Made by a program: the position numbers and the translations under genes. Below the pieces are notes generated by a model. That model saw only the letters and a list, made by a program, of their open reading frames with translations, searched no databases and had not been told where the DNA came from. From Rhodobacterales bacterium (lineage in GTDB: Bacteria > Pseudomonadota > Alphaproteobacteria > Rhodobacterales > Rhodobacteraceae): a DNA stretch of 64,000 nt. The stretch is taken from positions 1-64,000 of the forward strand of contig QKJR01000041.1 of NCBI GenBank assembly GCA_003249215.1. The letters are read 5' to 3'. Below, piece after piece: positions 45,462 through 54,116 of the stretch; position 1 is the first letter of the stretch, and each line of letters starts with the position of its first letter.

Positions 45462-47258
45462 ATGGTAACTGATCATAAGACTCGGATAATGGCACAGCCC
45501 TCCGGCCTCTCCTCTGGCGCCCCGCCAGCCATGACCCCGGCCCCGGCCCCGGCCCCGGCCCCGGCCCCGGCCCCGACACCGGGCGGCGCGGGGCCCCGGG
45601 CCCCCACCGGGCGGCGCGAGGGCCTGCGCGAGAGCGGATCGGGGCTCTGGTCGGCGGGGGCGGTGGCAATCGCGGGGTTGATCGCATTGCCGATCCTCGC
45701 GGTGATCTGGGTCGCGCTGAACCCGACCGAGAATATCTGGCCGCATCTGCTTTCGACGACACTGCCGCGCTATCTGGGCAATACCGCGCTTCTGGCCGGG
45801 GGCGTGGGGGTGCTGGTGGCGGCGATGGGCACCGGGGCTGCCTGGATGGTCGCGATGTACCGCTTTCCCGGCTCGGCCTGGTTCGAATGGCTGCTGCTGC
45901 TGCCGCTCGCGATCCCGGCCTATATCGGTGCCTATGCGCTCGTCGATTTCCTCGATTATTCCGGCCCCCTGCAGGTCGCCCTGCGCGAGAGCTTCGGCTG
46001 GGCCTCGGCGCGCGACTATTGGTTTCCGCCGGTGCGCTCGCGCGGTGCCGCCATTCTGGTGCTGGCCTCGGCCTTCTATCCTTACGTCTATCTGCTCGCC
46101 CGCGCGGCCTTCCGCGAGCAATCGGGCGGCAGCTACGAGGTGGCGCGCGCGCTCGGCGCGGGGCCTATCGGGCTCTTCTTCCGGGTGGGCCTGCCGCTTG
46201 CGCGCCCCGCGATCGCCGCCGGCGCCGCCATCGCGATGATGGAGACCGTGGCCGATTTCGGCGTGGTCGATTATTTCGGCGTCCAGACCCTCACCACCGG
46301 CATTTTCACCACCTGGCTCGAGGCGGGCAATGCCGGCGGCGCGGCGCAGATCGCGCTCGTCATCCTCGGTGTCGTCCTCGTGCTGCTGGCCTATGAGAAA
46401 CGCTCGCGCCGCCATTCGCGCTATTACCAATCCGCCCGTCAGCCGCGCCCGATCCTGCGCACGCGGCTCGAGGGTGCGGCGGGCTGGTTTGCGAGCGCCC
46501 TCTGCGCCGTGCCCTTCACGCTCGGGTTTCTGTTGCCAGTGGCGGTGATCACGCGCCAGGCGCTCGCCAATCCCGAGGCCTGGTTCGGCCCGGGCCTCGG
46601 CCGCGCGCTCGTCCATACGCTGAGCGTGGGGGGGGCGACGGCGCTCGTCACCGTGGCGGCGGCGCTCTTCATGGTCTACGGCGTGCGGATGACCGGGCGG
46701 CGGCTGCCGCGGCTCGTGCTGCCGATCACCACGCTCGGCTATGCCGCGCCGGGCGCGGTGCTGGCGGTGGGGATCCTCTTGCCGCTTGCCGCGCTTGATC
46801 ATGCGGTGGCGGATGCGATCTGGGGGCTGACCGGCTGGGATCCGGGGCTGATGCTGACCGGGACCGGCTTTGCCATCGTGCTCGCGCAGGTCGTGCGGTT
46901 CTTCGTGCTGGCGCAATCGGCCGCCGATACCGCTTTTGGCCGGGTCTCGCCCTCGCTGCCGATGGCGGCGCGCTCGCTCGGGCGCTCGGCCGGGGGCGTG
47001 CTGCGCGAGGTCTATCTGCCGCTGATGCGCGGCTCGGTCGCCTCGGCGCTTTTGATGGTCTTTGTCGAGAGCGTGAAGGAACTGCCCGCGACGATGCTTC
47101 TGCGGCCCTTCAACTATGAGACGCTCGCCACGCGCGTGCATGAAAAGGCGAGCCTCGAGAACCTCGGAGATGCGGCGCCCGCGGCCCTTCTGGTGATGGC
47201 GGTGGGGCTCGTGGCCACGCTGGTGCTCGCGCGGACCAATCTCGCCAAGCGGCTCTGA
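45462..47258 (+). CDS. Iron(III)-type ABC transporter permease (FbpB-like)
   Basis: About 598 residues; a start at ATG 45489 (MAQPSG) is also possible. The N-terminal tail has an Ala-Pro run (PAPAPAPAPAPAP) before the first helix. Two homologous permease halves follow, each about 6 helices, with ABC coupling loops EVARALGAGPIGLFFRVGLPLARP and MAARSLGRSAGGVLREVYLPLMRG. This fused two-domain layout is typical of FbpB/ThiP-like importers. GNAGGAAQIALVI and VADFGVVDYFGVQTLTTGI fit the ferric type. No binding protein or ATPase gene is adjacent. Confidence 0.87.
   Translation: MVTDHKTRIMAQPSGLSSGAPPAMTPAPAPAPAPAPAPTPGGAGPRAPTGRREGLRESGSGLWSAGAVAIAGLIALPILAVIWVALNPTENIWPHLLSTTLPRYLGNTALLAGGVGVLVAAMGTGAAWMVAMYRFPGSAWFEWLLLLPLAIPAYIGAYALVDFLDYSGPLQVALRESFGWASARDYWFPPVRSRGAAILVLASAFYPYVYLLARAAFREQSGGSYEVARALGAGPIGLFFRVGLPLARPAIAAGAAIAMMETVADFGVVDYFGVQTLTTGIFTTWLEAGNAGGAAQIALVILGVVLVLLAYEKRSRRHSRYYQSARQPRPILRTRLEGAAGWFASALCAVPFTLGFLLPVAVITRQALANPEAWFGPGLGRALVHTLSVGGATALVTVAAALFMVYGVRMTGRRLPRLVLPITTLGYAAPGAVLAVGILLPLAALDHAVADAIWGLTGWDPGLMLTGTGFAIVLAQVVRFFVLAQSAADTAFGRVSPSLPMAARSLGRSAGGVLREVYLPLMRGSVASALLMVFVESVKELPATMLLRPFNYETLATRVHEKASLENLGDAAPAALLVMAVGLVATLVLARTNLAKRL
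45535..45580. repeat. Hexanucleotide CCGGCC array inside the permease gene
   Basis: About seven CCCCGG/CCGGCC-type hexamers in a row encode the Ala-Pro tail. The unit length keeps the frame if copy number changes. Confidence 0.75.
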
Positions 47259-47316
47259 GCGACCGGACGGCTGAGGCGCTTGCGCGGCGCAGGCGGCGAT
47301 TGTAAGGGGGAAGGGC

Positions 47317-47392
47317 GCCGGCGTAGCTCAGTTGGTAGAGCGTCTGATTTGTAATCAGGGGGTCGGGGGTTCGAGTCCCTCCGCCGGCACCA
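47317..47392 (+). tRNA. tRNA-Thr (anticodon TGT)
   Basis: 76-nt cloverleaf with encoded CCA. Acceptor GCCGGCG pairs with CGCCGGC; D arm GCTC-AGTTGGTA-GAGC; anticodon stem-loop TCTGA-TTTGTAA-TCAGG with anticodon TGT; T arm GGGGG-TTCGAGT-CCCTC; discriminator A. Reads ACA (and by wobble other ACN) threonine codons. It stands alone between the permease gene and the aromatic-degradation region. Confidence 0.97.
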
Positions 47393-47447
47393 GATCTCCC
47401 GTTGTCCCGACCTCGCTTCCCCCACGCCTGCCGTGGCGCGAGCCCGC

Positions 47448-48206
47448 TCAGGTCAGGACCCGGCGCAGCCCCGCCTGCACCTTGAGAAGCGCCGGCAGAT
47501 AGAGCGCGACCAGATCCTCGGCGCTGCCCTGCACCGCGGCGACCCCGGTATTGAGCGCGCCGACCACCTGACCGCGCGCGGAGATCAGCGGCACCGCGAC
47601 CGAGCGCAGGCCGATCTCGACCTCCTGGTCGATCAGCGCGTAACCCTCAGTGCGCACCTGCGCGAGGCGGCCCATGATCTCTTCGGGGTCGGTCAGGCTG
47701 AAGGCGGTGCGCGGGCTGAGGTCCGAGCGGTCGATCAGCGCGCGGGCCTCATGCTCGGGCAGCGCCGCGAGCAGCACCCGCCCCATCGAGGTGCAATGCG
47801 CCGGCAGCCGCGAGCCGGGCATCAGGCCGATCGACATCACCCGCCGCTGCGCCGCGCGCGCCAGATAGACGATTTCGGTCTCGTCGAGGATCGAGACCGA
47901 GGTCGATTGCCCGATCTGATCGGAGAGCTGATCGAGCCAGGGCTGCACGAGCTGCGCGAGCGGCAGCGCCGCGAGCGCCCCCATGCCAAGCCGCAGCACC
48001 CGCGGCGTGAGGGTGAAGAACTTGCCATCGTAATCGGCATAGCCCCCCTCGTGCAGGGTCAAGAGACAGCGCCGCGCGGTGGCGCGGTCGAGGCCGGTGA
48101 TCTCGCTCACCTCGGCGATGCTGAGTCGCGGGCGGTCCGCGCGAAAGGCCTCGATCACGCTCAGACCCTTGAGCATCGAGGCGATGATATCGGTCTTGTT
48201 CGCCAT
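47448..48206 (-). CDS. pcaR: IclR-family regulator, PcaR/PobR type
   Basis: 252 residues. The N-terminal winged HTH is LSIAEVSEITGLDRATARRCLLTL; the C-terminal effector domain contains PAHCTSMGRVLLAAL and EVEIGLRSVAVPLIS. Length and the GLSVIEAF start fit the PcaR/PobR branch, which responds to 3-oxoadipate or hydroxybenzoate. It is divergent from pcaIJF, the usual PcaR arrangement in alphaproteobacteria. Start ATG 48206 (MANKTDIIASML); the track adds 15 codons from the operator region. Confidence 0.82.
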   Translation of the reverse strand: MANKTDIIASMLKGLSVIEAFRADRPRLSIAEVSEITGLDRATARRCLLTLHEGGYADYDGKFFTLTPRVLRLGMGALAALPLAQLVQPWLDQLSDQIGQSTSVSILDETEIVYLARAAQRRVMSIGLMPGSRLPAHCTSMGRVLLAALPEHEARALIDRSDLSPRTAFSLTDPEEIMGRLAQVRTEGYALIDQEVEIGLRSVAVPLISARGQVVGALNTGVAAVQGSAEDLVALYLPALLKVQAGLRRVLT

Positions 48207-48260
48207 GCGCACAGGAATTTCAACATTCCGAACAAATGTCAACATGCGCACAAATTCCCT
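48205..48260. promoter_or_regulatory. pcaR-pcaI intergenic operator region
   Basis: AT-richer DNA with direct repeats ATGCGCACAGGAATT (48205) and ATGCGCACAAATT (48244), and CAACAT repeated about 20 nt apart (48221 and 48240). Such repeated blocks between an IclR gene and its target fit a PcaR-type operator. The region upstream of 48300 otherwise holds no gene. Confidence 0.45.
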
Positions 48261-48312
48261 TCGCCTCGGGGCGGGCCGGGCCTAGGGTCCGCGTCAGCAT
48301 TTGGAGGAGTCC

Positions 48313-49047
48313 ATGGACAAACGCATCCCAACATTGGCCGAGGCCGTCGCCGGCATCGCAGACGGCGCCACGGTGATGATCGGCGGCTTCGGCGGATCGG
48401 GCGCGCCGATCGAACTGATCCACGCGCTGATCGACCGCTTTCTCGCCACCGGCAGCCCGAAGAACCTGACCGTCATCAACAACAACGCGGGCAACGGTCA
48501 CGTGGGCATCGCCGCCCTGATCGAACAGGGCATGGTCGCGAAGATGATCTGTTCTTTCCCGCGCTCGGCCGATCCCAAGGTCTTCACCGACCTCTATCTC
48601 GCGGGCAAGATCGAACTCGAGCTGGTGCCGCAGGGCACTTTGGCCGAGCGCATCCGCGCGGGTGGCGCGGGCATCCCGGCTTTTTACACGCCGACGAGCT
48701 ATGGCACCGATCTGGCGAAGGGCAAGCCGGTCGAGACCTTCGACGGCCGGCCTTACGTGCAGGAGCGCTGGCTCAAGGCCGATCACGCGCTGCTCAAGGC
48801 GGAACTCGGCGATCACTATGGCAACCTGACCTATCGGATGGCCGCGCGGAACTTCAACCCGCTGATGGCGATGGCCGCGGCGAACACGATCGTGCAGGTG
48901 AGCCATGCGGTCGAACCCGGCGGCATCGAGCCCGAACAGGTGATCACCCCCGGCATCTTCGTGCAGGGCATCGTCGAAGTGCCCCACCCCGCGCAGGAAG
49001 AAGAGCTCAACCGCGCCGATGCGCATTACCCGGAGGTCGCCCAATGA
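48313..49047 (+). CDS. pcaI: 3-oxoadipate CoA-transferase subunit A
   Basis: 244-residue alpha subunit that moves CoA from succinyl-CoA to 3-oxoadipate. Family I CoA-transferase signature near the N terminus: GATVMIGGFGGSGAPIELI, then LTVINNNAGNGHVG. Start ATG 48313 after TTGGAGGAGT; the track begins 4 codons earlier. The stop overlaps the pcaJ start by 4 nt (ATGA). Confidence 0.93.
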   Translation: MDKRIPTLAEAVAGIADGATVMIGGFGGSGAPIELIHALIDRFLATGSPKNLTVINNNAGNGHVGIAALIEQGMVAKMICSFPRSADPKVFTDLYLAGKIELELVPQGTLAERIRAGGAGIPAFYTPTSYGTDLAKGKPVETFDGRPYVQERWLKADHALLKAELGDHYGNLTYRMAARNFNPLMAMAAANTIVQVSHAVEPGGIEPEQVITPGIFVQGIVEVPHPAQEEELNRADAHYPEVAQ

Positions 49048-49715
49048 CCGACAAACTGAGCAATGCGCAGATCGCCTGGCGTGCCGCGCAGGACATTGCC
49101 GATGGCGCCTATGTCAACCTCGGGATCGGCTTTCCCGAGATGGTCGCGAAATTCCAGCCGCCCGGCCGCGAGGCGGTCTTCCACACCGAGAACGGCGTTC
49201 TGGGCTTCGGCGAGGCGCCGAAACCGGGCGAAGAGGACTGGGATCTGATCAACGCCGGCAAGAAGGCGATCACGCTGAAGCCCGGGTCCGCCTTCTTCCA
49301 CCATGCCGACAGCTTCGCGATGGTGCGCGGCGGGCATCTCGATGTGGCGATCCTCGGCGCCTATCAGGTCGCGCAGAACGGCGACCTCGCGAACTGGTCG
49401 ACGGGCCCCAAGGGCGTTCCGGCCGTGGGCGGGGCGATGGATCTGGTGCATGGCGCGCGCCGTGTGGCGGTCATCACCGATCACGTCACCAAGGACGGCA
49501 AGCCGAAGCTCCTGGAGGCCTGCACTCTGCCGCTGACCGGGGTGGGGTGTGTCACGCGGGTCTATACCAGCCTTGCCGTGATCGACATCGAAGGCGGCAA
49601 GTTCGTGCTGCGCGAGAAACTGCCCTCGATCAGCTTCGATGAGCTGCAGGCGCTGACTGGCGCGACACTTCACCTCGATGGTCCTGTGGCCGATCTCATC
49701 GTTCCGGAGGTTTGA
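49044..49715 (+). CDS. pcaJ: 3-oxoadipate CoA-transferase subunit B
   Basis: 223-residue beta subunit. GAYVNLGIGFPEMVAKF and the catalytic-Glu signature HTENGVLGFGEAP are clear; MDLVHGARRVAVITDHVTKDG is also typical. In the ORF track it is the end of a 760-codon frame that runs antisense to pcaR; the real start is ATG 49044 overlapping the pcaI stop. One base separates its stop from the pcaF start. Confidence 0.93.
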   Translation: MTDKLSNAQIAWRAAQDIADGAYVNLGIGFPEMVAKFQPPGREAVFHTENGVLGFGEAPKPGEEDWDLINAGKKAITLKPGSAFFHHADSFAMVRGGHLDVAILGAYQVAQNGDLANWSTGPKGVPAVGGAMDLVHGARRVAVITDHVTKDGKPKLLEACTLPLTGVGCVTRVYTSLAVIDIEGGKFVLREKLPSISFDELQALTGATLHLDGPVADLIVPEV

Positions 49716-49716
49716 G

Positions 49717-50919
49717 ATGACCGAAGTCTATATCTGCGACTATATCCGCACCCCGATCGGCCGGTTCGGCGGCGCGCTCGCCATGGTGCGCGCCGACGAT
49801 CTCGGCGCGGTGCCGCTGCGTGCGCTGATGGCCCGCAACACCGGCGTCGATTGGGAGGCGGTCGATGACGTGATCTATGGCTGCGCCAACCAGGCGGGCG
49901 AGGACAACCGCAACGTGGCGCGGATGTCGCTTCTGCTCGCCGGGCTGCCGGTCACGGTCTCGGGCACCACGATGAACCGGCTTTGCGGCTCGGGGATGGA
50001 TGCGATCATCACCGCGGCCCGCGCGATCAAGGCGGGCGAGGCCGATCTGATGATCGCGGGCGGGGTCGAGAGCATGTCGCGCGCGCCCTTCGTCATGCCC
50101 AAGGCGGAAAGCGCCTTTTCGCGCGCAAACGAGGTGCATGACACCACCATCGGCTGGCGCTTCGTCAACCCGCTGATGAAGGCGCAATATGGCGTCGACA
50201 GCATGCCCGAGACCGGCGAGAACGTCGCCGAGGATTTCGCGATCTCGCGCGAGGATCAGGATGCCTTCGCGCTGCGCAGTCAGGCCAGGGCCTCGGAGGC
50301 GCAGGCCAACGGGCGCCTCGCGATGGAGATCACCCCGGTCGAGGTGCCCCAGCGCAAGGGCGATCCCAAGATCGTGGACCGCGACGAGCATCCGCGCGCG
50401 ACCACGATCGAGGCGCTGCAGGGGCTGAAGGGCTTCGTGAAGAAGGGCGGCACGATCACTGCGGGTAACTCTTCGGGGGTGAACGATGGCGCGGCGGCGC
50501 TGATCCTCGCTTCGGAAGAGGCGGTCAAGCGTCACGGCCTGACGCCCATCGCGCGGGTTCTGGGGGGCGCTGCCGCCGGGGTGCCGCCGCGGATCATGGG
50601 GATCGGCCCGGCACCGGCCTCGAAGAAGCTGATGGCGCGGCTCGGGCTCACGCAGGCCGATTTCGACGTGATCGAGCTCAATGAGGCCTTTGCCAGCCAA
50701 GGCCTTGCCACGCTGCGCGACCTCGGCATTGCGGACGACGACGCCCGGGTGAACCCGAACGGCGGCGCCATTTCGCTTGGCCATCCGCTTGGCATGTCGG
50801 GCGCGCGGATCACCGGCACGGCGGCGCTCGAACTGGTGAAGACCGGCGGAAAACGCTCGCTCTCGACGATGTGCATCGGCGTGGGGCAGGGGATCGCCGT
50901 CGCGCTCGAACGGGTCTGA
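49717..50919 (+). CDS. pcaF: 3-oxoadipyl-CoA thiolase
   Basis: 400-residue thiolase that splits 3-oxoadipyl-CoA into succinyl-CoA and acetyl-CoA. Acylated Cys in NRLCGSGMDAI (about residue 90), the GGVESMSRAPFV block, catalytic His in NPNGGAISLGHPLGMSGAR and second Cys in TMCIGVGQGIA. Length 400-401 is typical of PcaF. Last gene of pcaIJF. Confidence 0.94.
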   Translation: MTEVYICDYIRTPIGRFGGALAMVRADDLGAVPLRALMARNTGVDWEAVDDVIYGCANQAGEDNRNVARMSLLLAGLPVTVSGTTMNRLCGSGMDAIITAARAIKAGEADLMIAGGVESMSRAPFVMPKAESAFSRANEVHDTTIGWRFVNPLMKAQYGVDSMPETGENVAEDFAISREDQDAFALRSQARASEAQANGRLAMEITPVEVPQRKGDPKIVDRDEHPRATTIEALQGLKGFVKKGGTITAGNSSGVNDGAAALILASEEAVKRHGLTPIARVLGGAAAGVPPRIMGIGPAPASKKLMARLGLTQADFDVIELNEAFASQGLATLRDLGIADDDARVNPNGGAISLGHPLGMSGARITGTAALELVKTGGKRSLSTMCIGVGQGIAVALERV

Positions 50920-50941
50920 GCCTTCGGGCCCTGACATGAAA

Positions 50942-50979
50942 GCGCCCTGCCGCAGTGATGCGGCAGGGCGCAGTCTTTT
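50942..50979 (+). terminator. Terminator of pcaIJF
   Basis: GCGCCCTGCCGCA-GTGA-TGCGGCAGGGCGC has a perfect 13-bp stem followed by AGTCTTTT. It separates pcaIJF from the convergent hydroxyquinol operon. Confidence 0.85.
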
Positions 50980-50987
50980 GGCGCGGC

Positions 50988-51320
50988 TCAGCGCTGGGCG
51001 AAATAGCGCGCGGGGTCCATCATCGTGACCCGGACGCTGATCGGCGTCTGGGCCACGTCGCTCATCATCTCGCGCAGCCGCTCCATCGCACCGCGGATCT
51101 GCTCCACGGTGCGACCGGGCTTCTCGAGAACCCGCAGGTCGATCGTCGCGCCGGGCTGATCGGCCAGCCCATGCACCGGCCAGAGCGTGAAATGGCAGGC
51201 CTCGACCGGCACCGAGAGTTGCGCGCAGAGCATCTCGCGCACCGCGGGCAGCGCCGCCTCGAGCGCGGGCCCGCGCGCCTGCCAGAGCCCGTGGTCGACC
51301 TGCATTGACATCAACGGCAT
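50988..51320 (-). CDS. Small tautomerase-like protein
   Basis: 110 residues starting MPLMSMQVDHG after GGAGGAGC, which would give an N-terminal Pro after Met removal as in the tautomerase superfamily. ATIDLRVLEKPGRTVEQIRGAMERLREMM and a C-terminal VTMMDPARYFAQR resemble 5-carboxymethyl-2-hydroxymuconate isomerase-like proteins. It is last in the aromatic operon, 13 nt after the dioxygenase stop, so a role on a ring-cleavage product is likely. The track start lies antisense-like upstream and is not used. Confidence 0.55.
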   Translation of the reverse strand: MPLMSMQVDHGLWQARGPALEAALPAVREMLCAQLSVPVEACHFTLWPVHGLADQPGATIDLRVLEKPGRTVEQIRGAMERLREMMSDVAQTPISVRVTMMDPARYFAQR

Positions 51321-51333
51321 CGGCTCCTCCTGC

Positions 51334-52176
51334 TCATTCGGTCTCGGCGACCATGACGAAATCGAAGGGCGAGCGCCAAGCCGTCTCGCCGCCGATATGT
51401 TCGAAGGGCGCAACCAGCGTTTCCTTGACGCCGAAGACCGCGTCGTCGCCGAGGTAATAATCGTCGCCGACGAAGGTATGGGTGACGATCGTCTTGTGCC
51501 CGGGCGCGGTGACCCTGAAATGCATATGCGCCGGGCGGTTCGGGTGGCGCCCGAGACGCCCGAGCATCTTGCCCACCGGCCCGTCATCGGGGATCGGATA
51601 GCTGACCGGCTTGATGCCGACGAAGCGATAGACCCCGTCCGAGCCGGTGAAGAACCGCCCGCGGTTGTTCCACTTCGGCTGGATACCCGGCTGCTGCACG
51701 TCGTAATAGCCTTCGGCATTGTCCGACCAGACATCGACGCAGGCGCCTTCGAGTGGCTCGCCATGCAGGTCGATCACCCTTCCCTCGAAAAGGCAGGTCT
51801 CGCCCTTGCCGTCGAGACAGATGTTTTCGCCCATCTGCCGGATCGGCGCCCCGGCGACGTGGAACGGCCCGAAGACGGTGTTTTCAGTCGCGCCGGTGGG
51901 GCGGCGGTTGTTGATCGCATCGACCAGCATCGACACGCCCAGCACATCCGAGAGCAGGATGAATTCCTGCCGCTCCTCGGTGCAGATCTGGCCCGTCCTG
52001 GTCAGAAAATCGATGCCGAAATCCCATTCCTCCTGCGTCAGCTCCACATCCTTGATGAAGTCGTGCATGTGACGCACCAGCGATTCCATCACGGTCTTCA
52101 GCCGCTCGGGCACCTCCGCCCCCATCCGCGCATTGACCGTCGCATCCGAGGCCTCTTCGGTGAAAAACTTGCTCAT
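51334..52176 (-). CDS. Intradiol dioxygenase, probably hydroxyquinol 1,2-dioxygenase
   Basis: 280-residue Fe(III) intradiol ring-cleavage enzyme. An N-terminal helical dimer domain (RLKTVMESLVRHMHDFIKDVELT and FLTRTGQICTEERQEFILLSD) is followed by the beta-sandwich with iron ligands Tyr (AEGYYDVQ), Tyr (PVSYPIPDDGPVG) and His/His (HPNRPAHMHFRV). Sequence and the adjacent maleylacetate reductase gene favour hydroxyquinol over catechol, giving maleylacetate. Start ATG 52176 (MSKFFTEEAS), 2 nt after the livM-like stop. Confidence 0.88.
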   Translation of the reverse strand: MSKFFTEEASDATVNARMGAEVPERLKTVMESLVRHMHDFIKDVELTQEEWDFGIDFLTRTGQICTEERQEFILLSDVLGVSMLVDAINNRRPTGATENTVFGPFHVAGAPIRQMGENICLDGKGETCLFEGRVIDLHGEPLEGACVDVWSDNAEGYYDVQQPGIQPKWNNRGRFFTGSDGVYRFVGIKPVSYPIPDDGPVGKMLGRLGRHPNRPAHMHFRVTAPGHKTIVTHTFVGDDYYLGDDAVFGVKETLVAPFEHIGGETAWRSPFDFVMVAETE

Positions 52177-52178
52177 GC

Positions 52179-53240
52179 TCAGGTTCCTTCCTTCACGATC
52201 TTGGGTGGGATGCCGGGCACGGGCGTCGCCGTGCGGGGCGGCCTGTGGCGCAGCGGCAGGAGTTCGATGCCGGTCTTGTCGGTGAAAAGCCCCCAGAGCC
52301 CGCGCCGCGCGAAGAGCATGATCGCGATGCCGAAGAGCCCGAGGAGGATCAGATAGAGCGTGCCGTAATCGGCAAGCAGCCGTTGCAGGACATAAAAGAC
52401 CAGCACGCCGACGATCGGGCCGGGCAGGGTGCCGATGCCGCCGATCACGGTGATGAAGATCACGAAGGCGGTCCAGTCCACCACCGAGAAGGCGGCGTCG
52501 GGCGTGACCCGGGTGATCTGCAGGAACATCAGCGCGCCGCAGACCCCGGTGCCGAGCGCGCTCAGCACGAAGACGATCGCCTTGAGCCGCGCGGGATCGA
52601 CGCCGACCGAGCGCGCGGCCTCGAGATTGTCGCGGATCGCTTGCAGCCCGAGCCCCGCGCGCGAGCGCAGAAAGAGATAGCTCGCGCTCAGCGTCGCCAC
52701 CGCCAGCGCAAGCGCGAGCCAGTAGCTCAGCACATCCGCCGCCGCCGCGTTCGAGATCCCGAGCAGATGGCGGATCGGCTGCACGCCGAACATCTCCTGC
52801 GTCGTGCCCTTGGGCAGCGAGGTGCCGGTGCCGCCGCCGAGCGCCTTCCATTGCGCAAGCGAAAGCCGCACGATCTCGGCACTGACCCAGGTGCCGATCG
52901 CGAAATAGGCGCCGTTGAGGCGGAAGGTGAAGATGGCGATGGGCACCGACAGGGCCGCCGCCGCCGCGCCCCCGATTACGATCCCCCAGAGCGGATCGAC
53001 CCCGCCGAGGATCACCGCGGCGAACATCGCATAGGCGCCGGTGCCGACGAAGGCCTGCTGGCCGACCGAGACGAGCCCGGCGAAGCCCGCCAGAATGTTC
53101 CAGTTCATCGCCAGCACCAGCAGGGTCAGCACCGTGAACAGGTCCTGAATGATCGCGCGCGAGCCGTAGAACGGCACGAGGGCGAGGGCGGCGACGATCG
53201 CGAGCGCGACGGGCAGGGCAATCTTGGAATTGTGGTTCAT
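52179..53240 (-). CDS. Branched-chain-type ABC transporter permease (LivM)
   Basis: 353 residues with about 9-10 helices. LivM-type segments: NILAGFAGLVSVGQQAFVGTGAY, RSRAGLGLQAIRDNLEAARSVGVD and FITVIGGIGTLPGPIVG. The C-terminal tail is basic and Pro-rich. Forms the channel with the LivH subunit. Located between livH and the dioxygenase gene in one operon, so the importer probably handles an aromatic acid or phenol rather than an amino acid. Confidence 0.9.
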   Translation of the reverse strand: MNHNSKIALPVALAIVAALALVPFYGSRAIIQDLFTVLTLLVLAMNWNILAGFAGLVSVGQQAFVGTGAYAMFAAVILGGVDPLWGIVIGGAAAAALSVPIAIFTFRLNGAYFAIGTWVSAEIVRLSLAQWKALGGGTGTSLPKGTTQEMFGVQPIRHLLGISNAAAADVLSYWLALALAVATLSASYLFLRSRAGLGLQAIRDNLEAARSVGVDPARLKAIVFVLSALGTGVCGALMFLQITRVTPDAAFSVVDWTAFVIFITVIGGIGTLPGPIVGVLVFYVLQRLLADYGTLYLILLGLFGIAIMLFARRGLWGLFTDKTGIELLPLRHRPPRTATPVPGIPPKIVKEGT

Positions 53241-53252
53241 CTGTCTGCCCTC

Positions 53253-54116
53253 TCAGTCATTGGCGCGCGGGAAGAGGCCGCGCGGGCGCACCAGCAGGAC
53301 CGCCACGAAGGCGACATGCCCGGCGAGGATCTGCCATTCCGGGTTGATCGCGGCGCCGAGCGCTTGGGCCACGCCGATCACGATCCCCCCCGCGAGCGTG
53401 CCCCACAGGCTGCCCAGCCCGCCGATGATCACCGCCTCGAAGGCGTAGATCAGCCGCGCGGGCCCGATCGTCGGGTCGAAATTGGCGCGGATGCCGAGGT
53501 AAAGCGCGGCGATCGTGGCCACCACGAGCGCGAGCCCGGTGGCGATGGCGAAGACGTTGCGCGGGCGGATGCCCATCAACCCCGCCGTCGCCGCATCGTC
53601 CGAGGTGGCGCGGAAGGCGCGCCCGAGCGCGGTGCGATAGAAGATCTGGTTGAGGATCAGGATCACCGCCACCGCCGAGATCAGCGTCAGGAGCGGCATC
53701 ACCCCCAGCGTGACCGGCCCGAGCGCGAGCGAGGCGGAGTCGAGCGCCCCCACCGACAGTTTCTGGCTGTCGGCGCTGAAGCCTTCGAGCAGCCCGTTCT
53801 GGATCACGATCGAGATCCCGAAGGTCACCAGCAGCGGTGGCAGGATATCGGCACCGAGCACGCGGTTCAGGACATGCGCCTGCAAGAGCCAGCCGAGCCC
53901 GAACATCACCGGCGCCGCGATCAGTGCCGCGAGGAATGGGTTGAGCCCGAACACCGTGCTCGCCGTCAGGATCAGATAGGCGCCGAGCACGATCAGATCG
54001 CCATGCGCCAGATTGACGAGCCGCATGATCCCGAAGACGAGGCTGAGCCCCGCGGCGAAGAGCGCATAGAGACCGCCCAGCAGGATCCCCTGCACGATGG
54101 TATCGACCCAGATCAT
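53253..54116 (-). CDS. Branched-chain-type ABC transporter permease (LivH)
   Basis: 287 residues, eight helices. Typical LivH features are GILLGGLYALFAAGLSLVFGIMRLVNLAHGD, FRATSDDAATAGLMGI and AFEAVIIGGLGSLWGTLAGG. Start ATG 54116 (MIWVDTIVQG) overlaps the livF stop by 4 nt; the track's 30 extra codons are inside livF. Membrane partner of LivM. Confidence 0.92.
   Translation of the reverse strand: MIWVDTIVQGILLGGLYALFAAGLSLVFGIMRLVNLAHGDLIVLGAYLILTASTVFGLNPFLAALIAAPVMFGLGWLLQAHVLNRVLGADILPPLLVTFGISIVIQNGLLEGFSADSQKLSVGALDSASLALGPVTLGVMPLLTLISAVAVILILNQIFYRTALGRAFRATSDDAATAGLMGIRPRNVFAIATGLALVVATIAALYLGIRANFDPTIGPARLIYAFEAVIIGGLGSLWGTLAGGIVIGVAQALGAAINPEWQILAGHVAFVAVLLVRPRGLFPRAND

Noticed and set aside
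45411-47141. 576-codon minus-strand ORF
   Set aside because: Antisense shadow of the two-domain ABC permease, which has clear helices and coupling loops.
47433-49715. 760-codon ORF as one fused protein
   Set aside because: Only its last 223 codons are real (pcaJ); the rest is antisense to pcaR or out of frame with pcaI.
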